Assembly (NCBI GenBank): GCA_050084515.1
Contig: CM114275.1
Location: 26,226,001-26,290,000 of the forward strand
Direction: 5' to 3'
Length of the DNA stretch: 64,000 bases
Source of the DNA: Blasia pusilla
Taxonomy: Eukaryota; Marchantiophyta; Marchantiopsida; Blasiales
Position 1 is the stretch's first letter, and each line of letters starts with the position of its first letter. The position numbers and the translations under genes were made by a program. Below are positions 39,554 through 52,150 of this stretch, piece after piece. The notes under the pieces are model-generated. The model worked only from the letters and a program-made list of their open reading frames with translations. It ran no database searches and was not told where the DNA came from.

Positions 39554-39584
39554 TTTAGGGTTTAGGGTTTAGTTTAGGGTTTAG
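39554..39584 (+). repeat. Interstitial telomere-like TTTAGGG array
   Basis: Three complete TTTAGGG units and two partial ones. TTTAGGG is the usual plant telomere repeat. The array is short and lies 160 bp before the hAT transposase remnant. Confidence 0.85.
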
Positions 39585-39747
39585 TTATTGCTTTGGAAGT
39601 TCGCGTTCTTGACTTGAAGCTTTGTAGCACTAGACCCACTTGAACTCTTCCATCCGATTTGAAAGAACATGCCATTTGCTTGAGCCTTGGCCACCTATTT
39701 GATTTGTATACTTGTTTCCCGCATTCGAGTCTATTTATTGAGGTTAA

Positions 39748-41882
39748 ATGGCCAAGAGACAAAAGACCATGAGTGCTTTCTTAGACAAGGGACGCCGAAA
39801 CGATGTTCTAAATATCATTGCATTGTCTGGCTCATCTGATGATAAAGATGAACAACCTACGTCAGGTAGTAGCGCAGCCTTACCTGAGAAAGCTCGTGTA
39901 GCTTGGAAGGACGTTTGGTACTCAATGTACGACTGGATTGACTATGATTCAGCCCTTGGTAGAATTTTTTTGTAAAGTATGTAGGAAGGGTAAGGGGAAG
40001 AGTGCTTTTGTTGGAGATGGAGCAATCAATTGCAAAGACTCTGCATTCACTGACTACGCCAAGTCCAATGAGCATATCAAGCTGTCATGGGCTGCAAATG
40101 GAGGCAAGAAATCAATGGCCAAGGCCATTGCGACAACAAACCGAACTTGTGAAGTAGCCCTCCTAACATTGTTTAGGTGTGCATACTTCCTTGCAAAGGA
40201 GGAAATTCCATGAAATATCTTATTATGTGAGCCAAGTTCTACAGAGAAGAACTCTTTCCAGAGTTCAAGCCTCTCCCTTTTTTGGTATCATGATTGATGA
40301 ATCCACCGATTTATCTGTTATAGGTCATTTAGTTGTGTTTGCCACTTTCATTGAAGAGGGTCAAGCAGAATGTTGTTTTCTAGGATTACTTCAATGCGAA
40401 TCCAAATCTTCTAATGCTATTACTGAAACCTTGGTGCAACTAATCAAGGATGGAGGGTTGGAGTTTTCCAAGATGGTAGCATTTGGATCTGATGGGGCCT
40501 CAACAATGGTAGGTAGCCAGACAGGGATAGCTTCACAAATGAAGCAAAAGGTGAACCCCTACATTCTATCTGTTCATTGTATTGCTCATAGGACAAATCT
40601 TGTTGTTTTGTCTGCTGCGAAAGCAATTGATTGCAAGTCGATCGCTACTGAAGTAGATTCCATTCTCAATGTTGTTGCTGGTTACTTCCAGAGGTCCTCC
40701 AAGAGGAAAACAGTCTCAGCATCTTTGCAAGAGAAGTTCAATGACTCCCAACGAGTCATGAAAAGATACCATAAAATACGATGGTTATCTCGATGGCAAG
40801 CTGTTTCCACATTGTGTGATTCTCTAGAATCGGTGTTGAGTTATTTCAGGGATATCTCTCCTTCAGAGGATGATGGGAATGCTGGTAATTTATTTAACAA
40901 GCTAAGATCATTCCAAATGATCTACCAGTTGTATTTTCTGGCTGATATTCTTTCCATGCTTGCAAATCTGAGCAAGATTTTTCAGTATAAGTTTGTAGAT
41001 GTTAGCATTGTAGGGAGTATTGTAAAGTCCGAGATAGCTTCCATCACTATGAATTTTGTGATGGAAACACATGACTTAAATGCATCGACCTTCTCTGAAG
41101 AAACCAGTTATCACATTTTACCTGATTTTGGGCCTCCAGGTGGCTATCTTCGACGCTTACAGTCCGAGGTAAGGGGTAAAAGGTTCCATAGTATAGAGAT
41201 GTCCTGAGATTGTACAGGTAGGGACTTGGAGGCTGCCTTGTTCATTCAGAAAAGGTTTTTTAAGACTATTTGTTCAGCTTTACAGGAACGATTTCGAGAT
41301 AACCATCTCATTAGTGCAATGAAAATTCTAAACCCCTTGCACATGCCTTCTAGACAAATGAGATTGAATAGTTGGGGTTGTAAGGATCTTAATGATTTGT
41401 GTGGTCATTTTGGAGCTGAATTTCCTCTTAGGGGTCAGTTGCAACTTGCCCTAATTAATTCTCCTATTGTGAAACAAGAGTTTCAGTCTTTCAAACTGAT
41501 GGCTACCATAGAGTGGAAGGATCGCAACTTCAGAGATATATGGGCTATGGTAAGTTGGACTCCCTCTTTGCAATGTAAAACAAACTTGTTGGCTTTAGCA
41601 AATATTGCTAGAGTCCAATGCGTAAGTACTACTATTTGTGAGAGAGCATTCTCCATTCAGAATATGATCAAAAGCAAATCTCGCAATAGATTGTCGACTA
41701 AATACTTAGATGCTGTTTTGAGAATTTCCTTAGAAGGATCTTTCTTTGATAATGAGGAGTTGTTATCTGAGTCTATGGTGTTGTGGAAAATTTCTGCCTA
41801 TTTTAGGTATATATTTGCTAGTCCAGAAAAATATTTGTCTTCAGATATGGGAGAAGACAACAGTGAAATACCTGTTAAGTAG
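39748..41882 (+). pseudogene. Broken hAT-superfamily transposase
   Basis: The protein is spread over three frames. 39748-39975 is the N-terminus. A shift in a run of seven T near 39970 leads into 39938-40213, with a zinc-finger-like CKVCRKGKGK. A second shift near 40200 leads into 40179-41207, and a TGA at 41205 interrupts the frame that resumes to 41882. The hAT marks are present: FGIMIDESTDLS (first Asp), FGSDGASTMVG (second Asp), VHCIAHRTNL (Cys-x2-His) and TTICERAFSIQ (Glu) followed by the dimerisation region RLSTKYLDAVLRISLEG. It resembles the TTF-zinc-finger hAT group that also gave rise to animal ZMYM/ZNF862-type proteins. A segment seems to be missing around the second shift. Terminal repeats and an 8-bp target duplication were not found. 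It is dead as a transposase. Confidence 0.85.
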
Positions 41883-41904
41883 GATGTTTATAAATTTGTT
41901 TGGT

Positions 41905-41963
41905 AGGATCCTTCTAGAATACTTGGAGCCTTAGGGCTCCAAGTATTCTATAGGGGGAGGATC
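41905..41963. repeat. Strong palindrome after the hAT remnant
   Basis: AGAATACTTGGAGCC (41916-41930) and GGCTCCAAGTATTCT (41935-41949) are exact reverse complements with a 4-nt loop. Outside them AGGATCC (41905) and GGATCCT (41957-41963) pair again. It follows the transposase stop by about 20 bp and could form a stable hairpin in RNA or DNA. Confidence 0.9.
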
Positions 41964-41999
41964 CTTGGCTCCCAATTGGTGGGAGTATTATCAGGTTCA

Positions 42000-44900
42000 A
42001 TGTGGAATGGAGAACTTCAATAGATGTACGTGAAAGTGAATAGAGTGTTTAGTCTTTAGAATTTAAGTCTTTAGATTGTGGGAGTAAATGAATAAGAAAA
42101 GGTGGCTGCCCATGTGAATTTTTTTTTTCGAGAAATATACCAATGGCCGGATTGTTGTTGACGACTTGGGAAAAAATGGAAATAAGCTGGAGAGCAGAAA
42201 TTTGGACAAAAATTTGACGTAGGAACAAAACTAATTTTCGGATATCCCCAAATTAATATTAAAAATATCAGAAAAAAACTTGTACACATGATAAGAACCA
42301 ACCGGGTAATAGTAAATATTACCAGTAATACTCCGATAATTCAAAAAATCTTCCCGAACCCTGCCTACAAACAAGTCTGAATATGTCCACGGAGACCCAT
42401 TATAAAAGGTGGAGCCCACACTTATAATTCATGATGGAAGGCAAGGGCAAGGGCGAATGTGACAATAAAGGGGGAGGGAGTGGAGATGGAGGAAATAAGA
42501 AAATATGGAAGGTTAGCGACAAGACAAGAGGGGGAAATGAGAAAGAAAGGGAAGGTAGGGCCTACACGAACAAGTCCCATTTTAGAAAATGGGACTCAAC
42601 CCTTAAAAGGAAAACACTCACTTCATATAATTAAGAGTGTGATTTTAAATGTATACTATTAGGGAGGATTCAATTATGGGAGGTTAGTTTCTAAAATTGC
42701 AAACACGTATAAGATTGACACATGACATATAAGGCATCAAAAACATATTTGGTAGCAAAAGGCAACAAATATCTTTCTTTATGACTTTTTGGGCCACAAA
42801 ATTACGAATCCTATATCCACAACATACGTCCTATAATCATGGTTCTACACTAATATTTTCTCAATTATTAAACTGATAGAATGATTTATCTCTTTCAATT
42901 ATTGTAACTCAATGATACTACTTAGGTCTCACATCTCCCTTTAACAAAATATTTTCCTTTAAAGAATTTAAGTTTCTTTTTAATAAAATTTCCTTAGTAT
43001 CATAATCCACTTCCTCAACTGAACAATTCCTTTATGAAAAACAATCTATTTATTTTAGAAAAGTAATATTACTCCTAAACTACTAGCATGCCCCTTGAAG
43101 TTCTTCAACTATGGATACCCTTGTCCTCTTAAGACATTTTTTATTTTTATTGTTAAGTTGGGATGCCCCGTGCGACAATGTACGTACATCAAAATAACAA
43201 TAAAAAGGAACGGATCTTTCTTGGCTCCCCAATAAATAGTCTTCTAAATTTGAAGTCCCAATTTTCTTTTTTTAATAATGTGTAATAGTACATAATGAAA
43301 GGGGAAATAACATCCCAATTCAAATCGAGAATCACCTATGCACGTACAGAGTGTGAGAACAGTGCGACTAACTTGTAGGGAAAAGAGAAGAAGAGAAGAA
43401 GCTTAAGGTGCATGCTAATCAAAAGCAGAGCCAGAATCCTAAATAAAAGTGTTTTATGCTCCCATAACTTCTTCCTTGTCCCTTAGAGCAAGGGTGCTTA
43501 TAAAGGTCCCTTCAGGATTTAGGGTAAGCTCAACATAAGCTCTCCCCTCACAACTAAAGTCTAGTTAGTGTTCGAGAGTCTTAAGTTGACCACGATTAGC
43601 CACCCGGATTGCCGATTGCCGATAGGTCCTTACCGAGGTCCGTCATGGCTAAACAAACAAAGGGAATTTTCACGCCAGATAGATATTAAGGTGTTTAAAG
43701 TCTCGTGTTGATTCATCTTCGGGTTCTCTAACCCGAGATCGAGTTAGATAAGAATAAAGTTTTATGTTCTCCTTACAATTTTTTTCAAGGGTAACCACTC
43801 CCCGAGCTTACGACGGGTCGTGAGCTCAGTTTTGACTGAATGTCAGTCACCGAACGCGAGGATGAATAGGCGAAGGGTTTACGGCGAGATAAGTGTATGG
43901 AATAATTCGTCAGCTGCACAGTTACTGTTGAAAAGAAATCTATCCTTAAAAAGAACCCCTTCCCTCAAAAGATAAAACAGATAGATTTGCAGCATAGATT
44001 TATGTTGACGTCATGCCATTTGTGCTTCCCTCCCTCCCTCCCTCGGGTGTCGGCTCTCCGTCGGCACGAAGGCGTGGAATTTGAGGTAAAACATTCGAGA
44101 TTTGTTCGAAGTAATGAAAGATTCGGTGCTGTACAAGCTCTTCTACTTTGTGACACGGAACTTGAGGCTTGAGAGAAGGGCGATCCTCGATACTGACTCG
44201 GGTGACACTTCGATGATCGTCTGAGTTGTTGTAGTAGCCTCGTAGCATTGGGGTATACCTCGAGGCACCAGTTTTGTTGTTCCAAGCCTATACACATCGC
44301 CTCTGGTGCGATTCGGGGCCTCATGAATCATTCCCTCTCCGCTGCGTATATTTCCAACACCTCGGACCTTGGATTGATTGATGCAAATTTGGAGGAGGGA
44401 GGTCAAGAGTCCGCCTCCGGACTTGCTTGAATCGCCGGCTTGCCTTGCGGTGGTCCGATTTTGCTCACCTACATCCTGCGCACGTTTCGCTTGCGATTTC
44501 GGATCGTCTTAGAGAGTTTCACGTTGTACTGCGGACACGATGGAGATGGTGATGGCTTCCTCGCTCGCTCTCTCGCAGTCGAGAGTTTCAACGCTGAACA
44601 TGACGCGGCCTCGTCTTCGTCGAGCCCCTGGCACTTTTAAATGATGAGTCGTTTAAGCACTGCAGCGCGAATCCAGGGCATTTTAGGCAGTTATGGTATC
44701 TACGTTGTCTGCGGTCGCTCGCATCCACTGCCCTTCCTCTCTGCAGTCAGTCAGTCACCCGGACCTGCGCAAGAACGATGGCCAAGAGCTCGTACGAATC
44801 ACAGCAGCGCATCGTCGACTTATGAGTCCAAACGAAATCGAAGTTCCCTCCGACAGTCCTGGTAGAAGTTACCATGGACCTGCGATTTACGCGCAGCGTC

Positions 44901-46150
44901 CTACCTACTGCAAGATTCACTCCTAAAGCTGCAACCGTTCGGGGCCCGCATTGGCAATGGGATACGCATTCTTTGGAGCAGTTCGGTGCTGAGCGAGTAC
45001 AGGCGCTGGCTCCCATGGCCGAAAAAGGTCCTACTCGAGTCGTAGAGCCTAATTACGAGGCTTTGAAGCGTGAGCGAATTTGAGCTTCGCTCGTGGGGAG
45101 GATCGAGCACAGACAGAGCGAAAATGAAAATTGATCCATGGTGAGGTCTGACTGCATTTCAAGCGCAATGTGTCTAGCAGGGGAGCACAAGACACTACGC
45201 ACCTGTGATTCGGATTGGCAACAGTGAAGCATTAGCCAGTGTTTATCCTCCGAGTTCAGCTCAGCGGTGAGTGTATCTATCTAGATTGGAACCAGCCAAA
45301 GGAAAGATGTGCGTTCAGTAGTGATTGATTTGATGCTTTAATTCACCCCTTCAATGACCGGTAAATCAAAGCATTGGCTTGTGGATTTTGCAAACCAAGG
45401 TGCCATATCGTCACCTCAAGATACTCGCCTGCATTCCACAGATTCCCACTTCTTGCAGATTTGAAGAGTTTGAATGGTGGGCTATGGGGGGTTTTTTTCC
45501 GGCAGCGCACTGTTTTCTCACGGCGTGGAGATCAACAGAAGAAGTCGTCACGCCGTTGATTCTAGCGTTGATTCCAACCGACTCCGTACGATGGAAGATA
45601 AAAATTGGTGTGCCGAGCTTTTGTGAATGATCTTTCTTCTCTCCTTGAGGCCCGACTTCAAATAGTCTTCTGGCGCACACTTCTCTCCTTGAAGAGTGGG
45701 AACTCCCAACTCTTCTAATGGCCGCTTGAGGAGCTTAGAAAATTGCTCGTTACCTTGTACACTAGAAGTAGAACACTTTGTATTACTTCATCGCATCCGG
45801 ATTCAAACATCGACTCGCATAAGACTGGTTCAGCGGACGGTTTCAAGGAAACCTTGCAGGAGCTGATAGTGTGCTCATTGTTCGCTGAGTGTGGTGTGTG
45901 GGGATTCCATCTCAGAAACTTGTGCGTTCAGTTCAAGCAAATTCGGTGATGCCTACAAGGATTTGGAGTACGGGAACTTAGAGTTGGGGTGATCGGATTC
46001 GACGATCGCTCGTCCGTCGTTCATTCTCTTGACATCGAATCCCACGTACATCAACTTCATTACCCCCTTTAATGAGTTCCATAATCGAAAATTTTCAACG
46101 CAACTGCACTTCGAAATCTCGCCGGTCTGACGACGGCCGAGAACAAAATG
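42000..46150. other. Spacer without a recognised gene
   Basis: 42000-43970 is AT-rich with no convincing coding region. From 43980 to 46150 the GC content is near 50% and short frames occur on both strands, but none carries a motif or joins to a neighbour in a consistent phase. The part next to 46200 probably includes the 3' UTR of the receptor kinase. GGGTAACC, TCCCTCCC and similar simple runs are present and not notable. Confidence 0.4.
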
Positions 46151-46200
46151 TATCGATTTGAATACAAACCTTCACATTTACACCAGAAATCATCCGTCGC

Positions 46201-49200
46201 TCATGGATTAGGGAGCGGCCTCTCAACATCAAGCACATTCTCCAGCGCGAGCATCCCCTCCTCTCCCTGCCACCGCTCGACTCCCTCTTTGGCGTGGATG
46301 AGCTTCGTCACCACTTCCCGCATAGAGGGTCTGTCAAGAGGAGAAGCGCTTGTACATTGCAACGCAATCCTGAGCACCAGGAGAATCTCCACCGCAGTGA
46401 ACCCCGCCGGAGTCTCGAGCCTGGGATCTACAATTTCGCTCAGCTGCTTCTTCTCCGTCACGCAGGATCGCACCCACGCCACAATGTCCATTCCCTCCGG
46501 AAAGCTCGGGTCGATAGGCCCTCTCCCCGTCACCAGTTCCAGCAGCACCACCCCATAACTGTACACATCACTCTTCTGTGAAGCCCGCATGCTGTACGAT
46601 AACTCTGTCCATCATAGAAAACCACGTTCCGAGGAACTGTCAGTGATATGATCAATGCTAGCTCCCCACTTGTCCGAGAGAAATCCTTGCACTTTCCCAC
46701 AACCACATGCTGTCTACTACAAGAGTCGAATGGCCACTCTCCCCTCCGGAGTTCTCGACACCATCGCCAATTCCCATTCTTTCCGCAATCTCACAGAATC
46801 GGCGAATTCATGACGGCTCCCGTGAAAAGTCTCCACAGACAGAGATGGAGGGAACGGTGGACTGGTGGTCTTCGCATAAATCCGAAGACCGCAGCAAAAG
46901 AGGATAGTGATGCACACATTTTCTACTATTCCGTGGAGGAGGTTGCTGACATGTGGGCCCGTCGGAAGCTACATAATTTGGCAGCAAGCGCCAGTGCAGA
47001 TTGAAGTGGTCACACACCGCCCACCCTTTTCGTGACGGAAAGGCAACCAGTGAGGAAAGGTTCCTTGACTGGACCCTCCGAAGTAGTTCCTCCGCTGTGT
47101 AAAGTGGGACGAATGCCCCGCACACGACGACACTTGTGGTCCTTGGAAATCCCGATTGCATTCAAGACGACAATCGCGGACCCGTTCCCATTCCGATCTA
47201 CGACGAAGGTTGTGTCAGTAGCTAGCGAGTGAACGACCGACTCGTGGGATCCGTCCAGCTGCACTCCATCTTCGCGGAGGAACCACCGCGGAGGAATCCC
47301 GCGCGGGGATACGATCGTGAGATCGCTCGCGAGAAGTTCGCGTGATTTGCGCTGATGTCGAGCGCTTTGAATCCTTTTCTTCGCGAACTCCACGGCCCCA
47401 AAGCTGAACTAATAACTACCAGTGTTGCTAGTGGTGGTACTTGTGCGGCTTCGTGCAAGCAGCTTCATCAACGAAGTCCAGCCGGCGCACGGCGAAAACA
47501 TGGGCGTGAAATTGCTCCCGAAAATGACATAAGAAAGACGCTAAATAACTACTATGCGATGCCATGGGGGACGAGCACTCACCTGGTGCAATATAGCCAT
47601 GAGAGCCGGCGATGACGGACATGGAGTCGCCGAAATTCCCGGCCTCGACCAGCTTGGCCAGGCCGAAATCTCCGACATGAGCGACCAGATCCGCATCCAG
47701 AAGAATGTTAGAGGACTTGATGTCCCGGTGAAGAATCGGTGGAGTGCAGTCGTGGTGGAGGTAAGCAATCCCCTCTGCTGTTCCCAGCGCTATGTCGTAC
47801 CTGGTCTTCCAGCCCAGGTGCAGCGGCGGGCCGGGCCGCTCGCTGCCATGGCCGCTCGCCAGCAGGTCCGCTAAGCTTCCGTGGCACATGTGCTCGTACA
47901 CCAACAAATTGACCCCATCGCTGGAGCAGAATCCGATCAAGTTGAGCAGATGACGATGGCGAATTCTGCCCAATGTCTCCACCTCTCGAATGAAGCTCTT
48001 GTCATTGCTGTTGTCGTCGTCATGAAACACCACTCTCTTCACCGCCAGCACCTCTCCGGATGGCAATGTAGCCTTGTACACGATCCCGTAGCCTCCCCTC
48101 CCGATCAGATGGCTCTCGCTCAGGTTCCCTGCCGCCTTCACGATCTCGCTGAACGTCAGCTTCCTTCTCCTCGTATTCACTCGCAAAATGTCGGAGCTTT
48201 CCCTCCCTCCGGCCACGATCATCAGCGGATCTCGTCTCCTCGCCCTCCACCGCCACACTAAGAACAATCCTGCCACCAAGCTCAAGAACCCCAAGGCTCC
48301 TATCAAGATCAGAACCACTTTCAGCTCCGAAAGCCGATGGCCGTGGGATCTGGCAGGAGACAAGCCGGTGGTGCACGCGGCGAGTGGGGCACCACAGAGG
48401 CCCGGGTTACCGAGAAACCAACTTTCGTTCATGCGCTGGATGATTTGAGAGTCGGGGAGAGGACCCGAGAGCCGATTATCCGAGACATTGAGCTCCGTAA
48501 GACTGACCATGAAACCCAAAGTCGCGGGCACCTCTCCCGACAGTCCGTTGGAGGACAGGTTGAGCAGCTCGAGCTTGTCCAGCTTTCCGAGAGACGGGGG
48601 GATGGATCCATTGAGACGATTGTGACCGAGGTCCAGAAGCACGGATAAGCTGTGGAGGTAGCCCAGTTCGGAGGGGATGGAGCCCGTCAACTGATTGCCA
48701 CCCAGTCGCAGAACGATCAGATTCACGCAGCTGCCCAACGCGCGAGGGATAGATCCCGAGAGATCGTTGTCCTCGAGCTCTAGAGCCGTCAGGACACTGA
48801 GGTTGCCGAGCTCGACCGGAATTTCCCCTGTCAAGAAATTGTTGCCGAGCTTGAGACTGGAGAGTTTGGGTATGGCACCCAGCTCGCGTGGAATGCTGCC
48901 ATTCAGACCGTTGAACGACAAGTCCAACACCTCCAACTGCGCGAGATTGATTATATCGTGCGGAATCGATCCCACCAGGTTATTCTTCGACAGGTCTAGC
49001 GTACTGAGTGCTCGCGACGAGAGCAGCTGCGCTGGAATCTCCCCTCTCAGTCGATTGCCGCTGAAATCTAGCAGCGCCAGAGCTGTGAAGTTCGTGAACG
49101 TGCCCGGTATGGACCCGGTTAATCTATTGTCTTGCAGACGAAACCTCTCGAGGAGAGGACAGTGACCCCACTGATCAGGAATGTTCCCCACTAGACTATT

Positions 49201-50824
49201 GTTAGAAAGATCAATGAGTGTCAGACGGCACGGCGCGGACTCTCCTATTCCAGTGATCGCACCCGTGAGAAGATTACCGGAGAGATTCACGATCGTGAGG
49301 TTCTTGCAGTTGGAAAGCGTCGAAGGGATACTTCCATTGAGCTGATTCAGGTACAGGAGAAACCTTTCCAGATGCAGGAGCTTGCCCAGCTCCGGTGGGA
49401 TGGATCCGACGAGGTTGTTATCCGAAAGAGTGAGTTCTCTCATCGAGGTGCAATTGCCCAGCGAGGGGGGAATGGTTCCTGTCAGCTGGTTTTGGTACAA
49501 GTTCAGAAGCGTGAGTGACTGCAGCTGTCCGAGCTCCGGGGGAATCTTCCCGGTGAGATTGTTGCTGTCCAAGTCGAGCATTTCAAGATTGGTGCAGTGG
49601 CCGATCTCCCGAGGAATTTCGCCGGTCAACTGGTTCTCGTATGCGTAGAAGAGCGTCAGGTTCTTGAGCTGCCCGATGGTGGGACTGATGGTGCCGTTCA
49701 GGCTGTTCTTGAACACTGTCAGTAGTTGCAGACTCTCGCAGTTTCCCAGCTCCGCAGGAATGTCTCCGTAGAGCTTGTTGTTGTCGAGGAAAAATTCCGA
49801 AACATTAGTGAGGTTTCCAAGCTCCCGTGGGATGGTTCCCGAGAGCAGATTGAAATTCAGGTACAGTTGCGTCAGAGATGTCAGGTTCCCAAGCTGAGGA
49901 GGAATAGGACCCGAAAGATCATTCAGACTCATATCCAGGTATTGAAGCTGGGCAAGGTTTCCCAAGTCTGCAGGTATCTCGTTCGAAAACTTGTTAGATT
50001 CGAGATGGAGCGTCTGCAACAGCGGCAGATTGCCCAACTCCTTGGGAATCGGCCCTCGGAATTGGTTGTTTCCCAGATCAAGAGTCGCCAGGTTCACGCA
50101 CTTGCCTAGCTCCGGAGGAATTTGACCGCTGAGGAGGTTCCCACTTAGGCCGAGTTGGGAAAGAGCTGAGAGATCACCGAAAGTCGTGGGAATCTCTCCC
50201 CCGAACAGGTTGGAGTCGAGAGAAAGGATGCTCAAGTTGGCGAGGAGACCTAAACCCCGAGGAATGGATCCATTGAAGAAGTTGGATTGGAGGTTTAGAA
50301 AGGTCAAACTCTTCAAGTTCGAAAGTTCGGGGGGAAGGGGGCCCTCGAGATGGTTGCCAGCCAACCCCAGTTTTTCGAGCTTTGTGCAATTTCCAAGACT
50401 GCTGGGTATCACACCGGTGAGGAAATTCTCACCGACGAGAAGTTCTGTCAGCTCGCCTAGAGACCCTAGCTCCGGAGGAATCGGACCCGAAATGTTGTTG
50501 GTTCGAAGACTCAGCGTATCGAGGAACGGAAGATCGGCCACGGCGGGCGAAATGGTGCCAACTAGAGCACAGCCTTCCAGAGTAATCCCAGTCACTCGAC
50601 CCACCCGGGAGCAATTAACTCCGGGCCACTGACAGGGAGGAATGGATGCGGTCCAATTCGCCAGGCATCCGTAGATAGAATCATCGGTGATGCCCTCCTT
50701 GAATTTCAGAAGAGCTCGGGCATCAGAGGAAGAATTCGAAGACCTGAGCCTCGCTCTTGTCTACAATCACCAGCATCGCCAACAACACCACCTTCACGAC
50801 CCACCGCATCTCCCACCCCTCCAT
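46201..50824 (-). CDS. LRR receptor-like kinase, GSO1/SGN3-like
   Basis: Two exons, about 50824-47583 and 46604-46201, encode a receptor of about 1,215 residues (GSO1 has about 1,250). In order: a signal peptide with RWVVKVVLLAMLVIV (50824-50726), an LRR cap with ALLKFKEGI and PCQWPGVNC, about 30 plant-type 24-residue LRRs of the LxxNxLxGxIPxxLG form, one membrane helix (VVLILIGALGFLSLVAGLFLV), then a kinase. Kinase marks: IGRGGYGIVYKA, the Lys in LAVKRV, HRDIKSSNILLD (an RD kinase), DFGLAK, and YIAPE split by the intron. Close relatives are LRR-XI receptors such as GSO1 and GSO2, which bind CIF-type peptides in Casparian strip and embryo cuticle formation; a ligand here is inference. The signal peptide lies in a different frame: its frame stops at TGA 50725-50723, while the main frame opens only after TAG 50763-50761. 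One base change in that overlap joins them. Activation-loop EL replaces the usual EY. Confidence 0.88.
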
Positions 50825-52150
50825 GAACACCCCTGCGTAGCGCGCAAAGACAGGCCCTCCTCCTCTCCACCCCCTGGATCTCGATGCCTCAGCAAATTCT
50901 CACCTCCCTCTCATCCGCAAACCATTTTCTCACATTGTAATCTCTCTCTCTCTCTCTCTCCGAACATGTACATGGATCGGAATGGAGACGATGACAAGGA
51001 GAGAGTCTGTAATCACCGCCCAGCAGTCGGGCTCGCATCCAACTGCACACAGCGACGTCGTCCTCCGGCGCTTGGGGAGATGACAGTCAACAAGGAGCTA
51101 CGATTTTACGTCCCAAAAGTCAATCGAATCCCTGCAATTCACCTGCGCTCCACCGCTCCTTCCAACTCTGCTCTCCGCCGACTACTCTGCCCCCAAAATC
51201 CTAAATCTCCAACTCATGTATCTCCTCCTCTTCCCTTCATCAACTCCTTTCGTAAATCATCACCCTTTTTCCCTCTCGCACTTTTAAGCTTCCGCTTTCC
51301 TCTCTCTCCACCGAGTCCACGCCGAGAGGCCCGTCGCTCTTCTCCTCTCCACCCGACTAAGTCGCCGACTCCGCCCTCGCCTGGCCTACGCTAAAGCGCG
51401 AAGAGCTCGCGTGTTCGGATGCAGCCGCCACAGGGGTGAAGCAGGAATTACCGGAGGTGAGTGAGTGAGCTTGGGGAATCTGGACGGTGAGACTCGTTGC
51501 GGCTCTCTCGCTCTCTCTCTCTATCTCTTTTGCGAGGGGGACTCGCTCGCAAACACCGTTGAGCGAGAGCGCGATTCCGCGAGCTTCCATTAATGTTCTC
51601 GAATTCTCTCCTCGAGGCTGTCGGTGCCTGCTCCGATGTTCCCCGACTAGTCCAAGCCTCATGAATGCGGCTGCAGATGAGACGACGAAAAAACGACGAG
51701 AAGAGCCTAGGACCCACTAGGTCCTACGACTCCGACCATCGCGACCATCCCATCACCCTGAGGGTCCCAAGGGGAGTCAGGGGACCTCGCAAAGAGGTCG
51801 GAGCCGGTGGAATCGTGTGGATGCTTCGCTAAGTTCGCTTTCATTTCCCGACGACTTTCGTCATCCGCTCCAGCTTCCCGGGAATTTCCCACCCTCGCGC
51901 GCGCTGTCACTGCGTGTGTGACCGTGGTGACATCATCCCCGCCGCGACCATAAATTCGTCGCGCTGCCCATAAAACTACCGCAACTACTCGAACTCCCGT
52001 ACCGTATCGCAGGGAAAGCTTCATTGTGAGAGGGCTTCGGAGCATATTCACCACCCCCATAATTGGGATTCGGGCCCATTTCTAATATTTTATTTACGTA
52101 CGTCCAGCGCCGTCCATATCTCCTCGCGTTCATTATTAGAAGGAACCAGT
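50825..52150. promoter_or_regulatory. Upstream region of the receptor kinase
   Basis: GC-rich 5' flank with pyrimidine runs on the plus strand (CT repeat at 50941-50960 and again at 51507-51530). Open frames on both strands across here (for example 50687-51394 plus) are low-complexity Ser/Pro/Arg frames and not convincing genes. No clear TATA box was identified. Confidence 0.3.

Noticed and set aside
43965-45110. Overlapping short frames on both strands considered as genes
   Set aside because: No frame has a family motif, the frames conflict with each other and no splice joins support them.
48188-50632. Several plus-strand open frames of 100-156 codons
   Set aside because: They are mirror frames of the repetitive LRR coding sequence.
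50687-51394. 235-codon plus-strand open frame upstream of the receptor kinase
   Set aside because: It overlaps the receptor's signal peptide on the other strand, is low-complexity Ser/Pro/Arg and has no motif.
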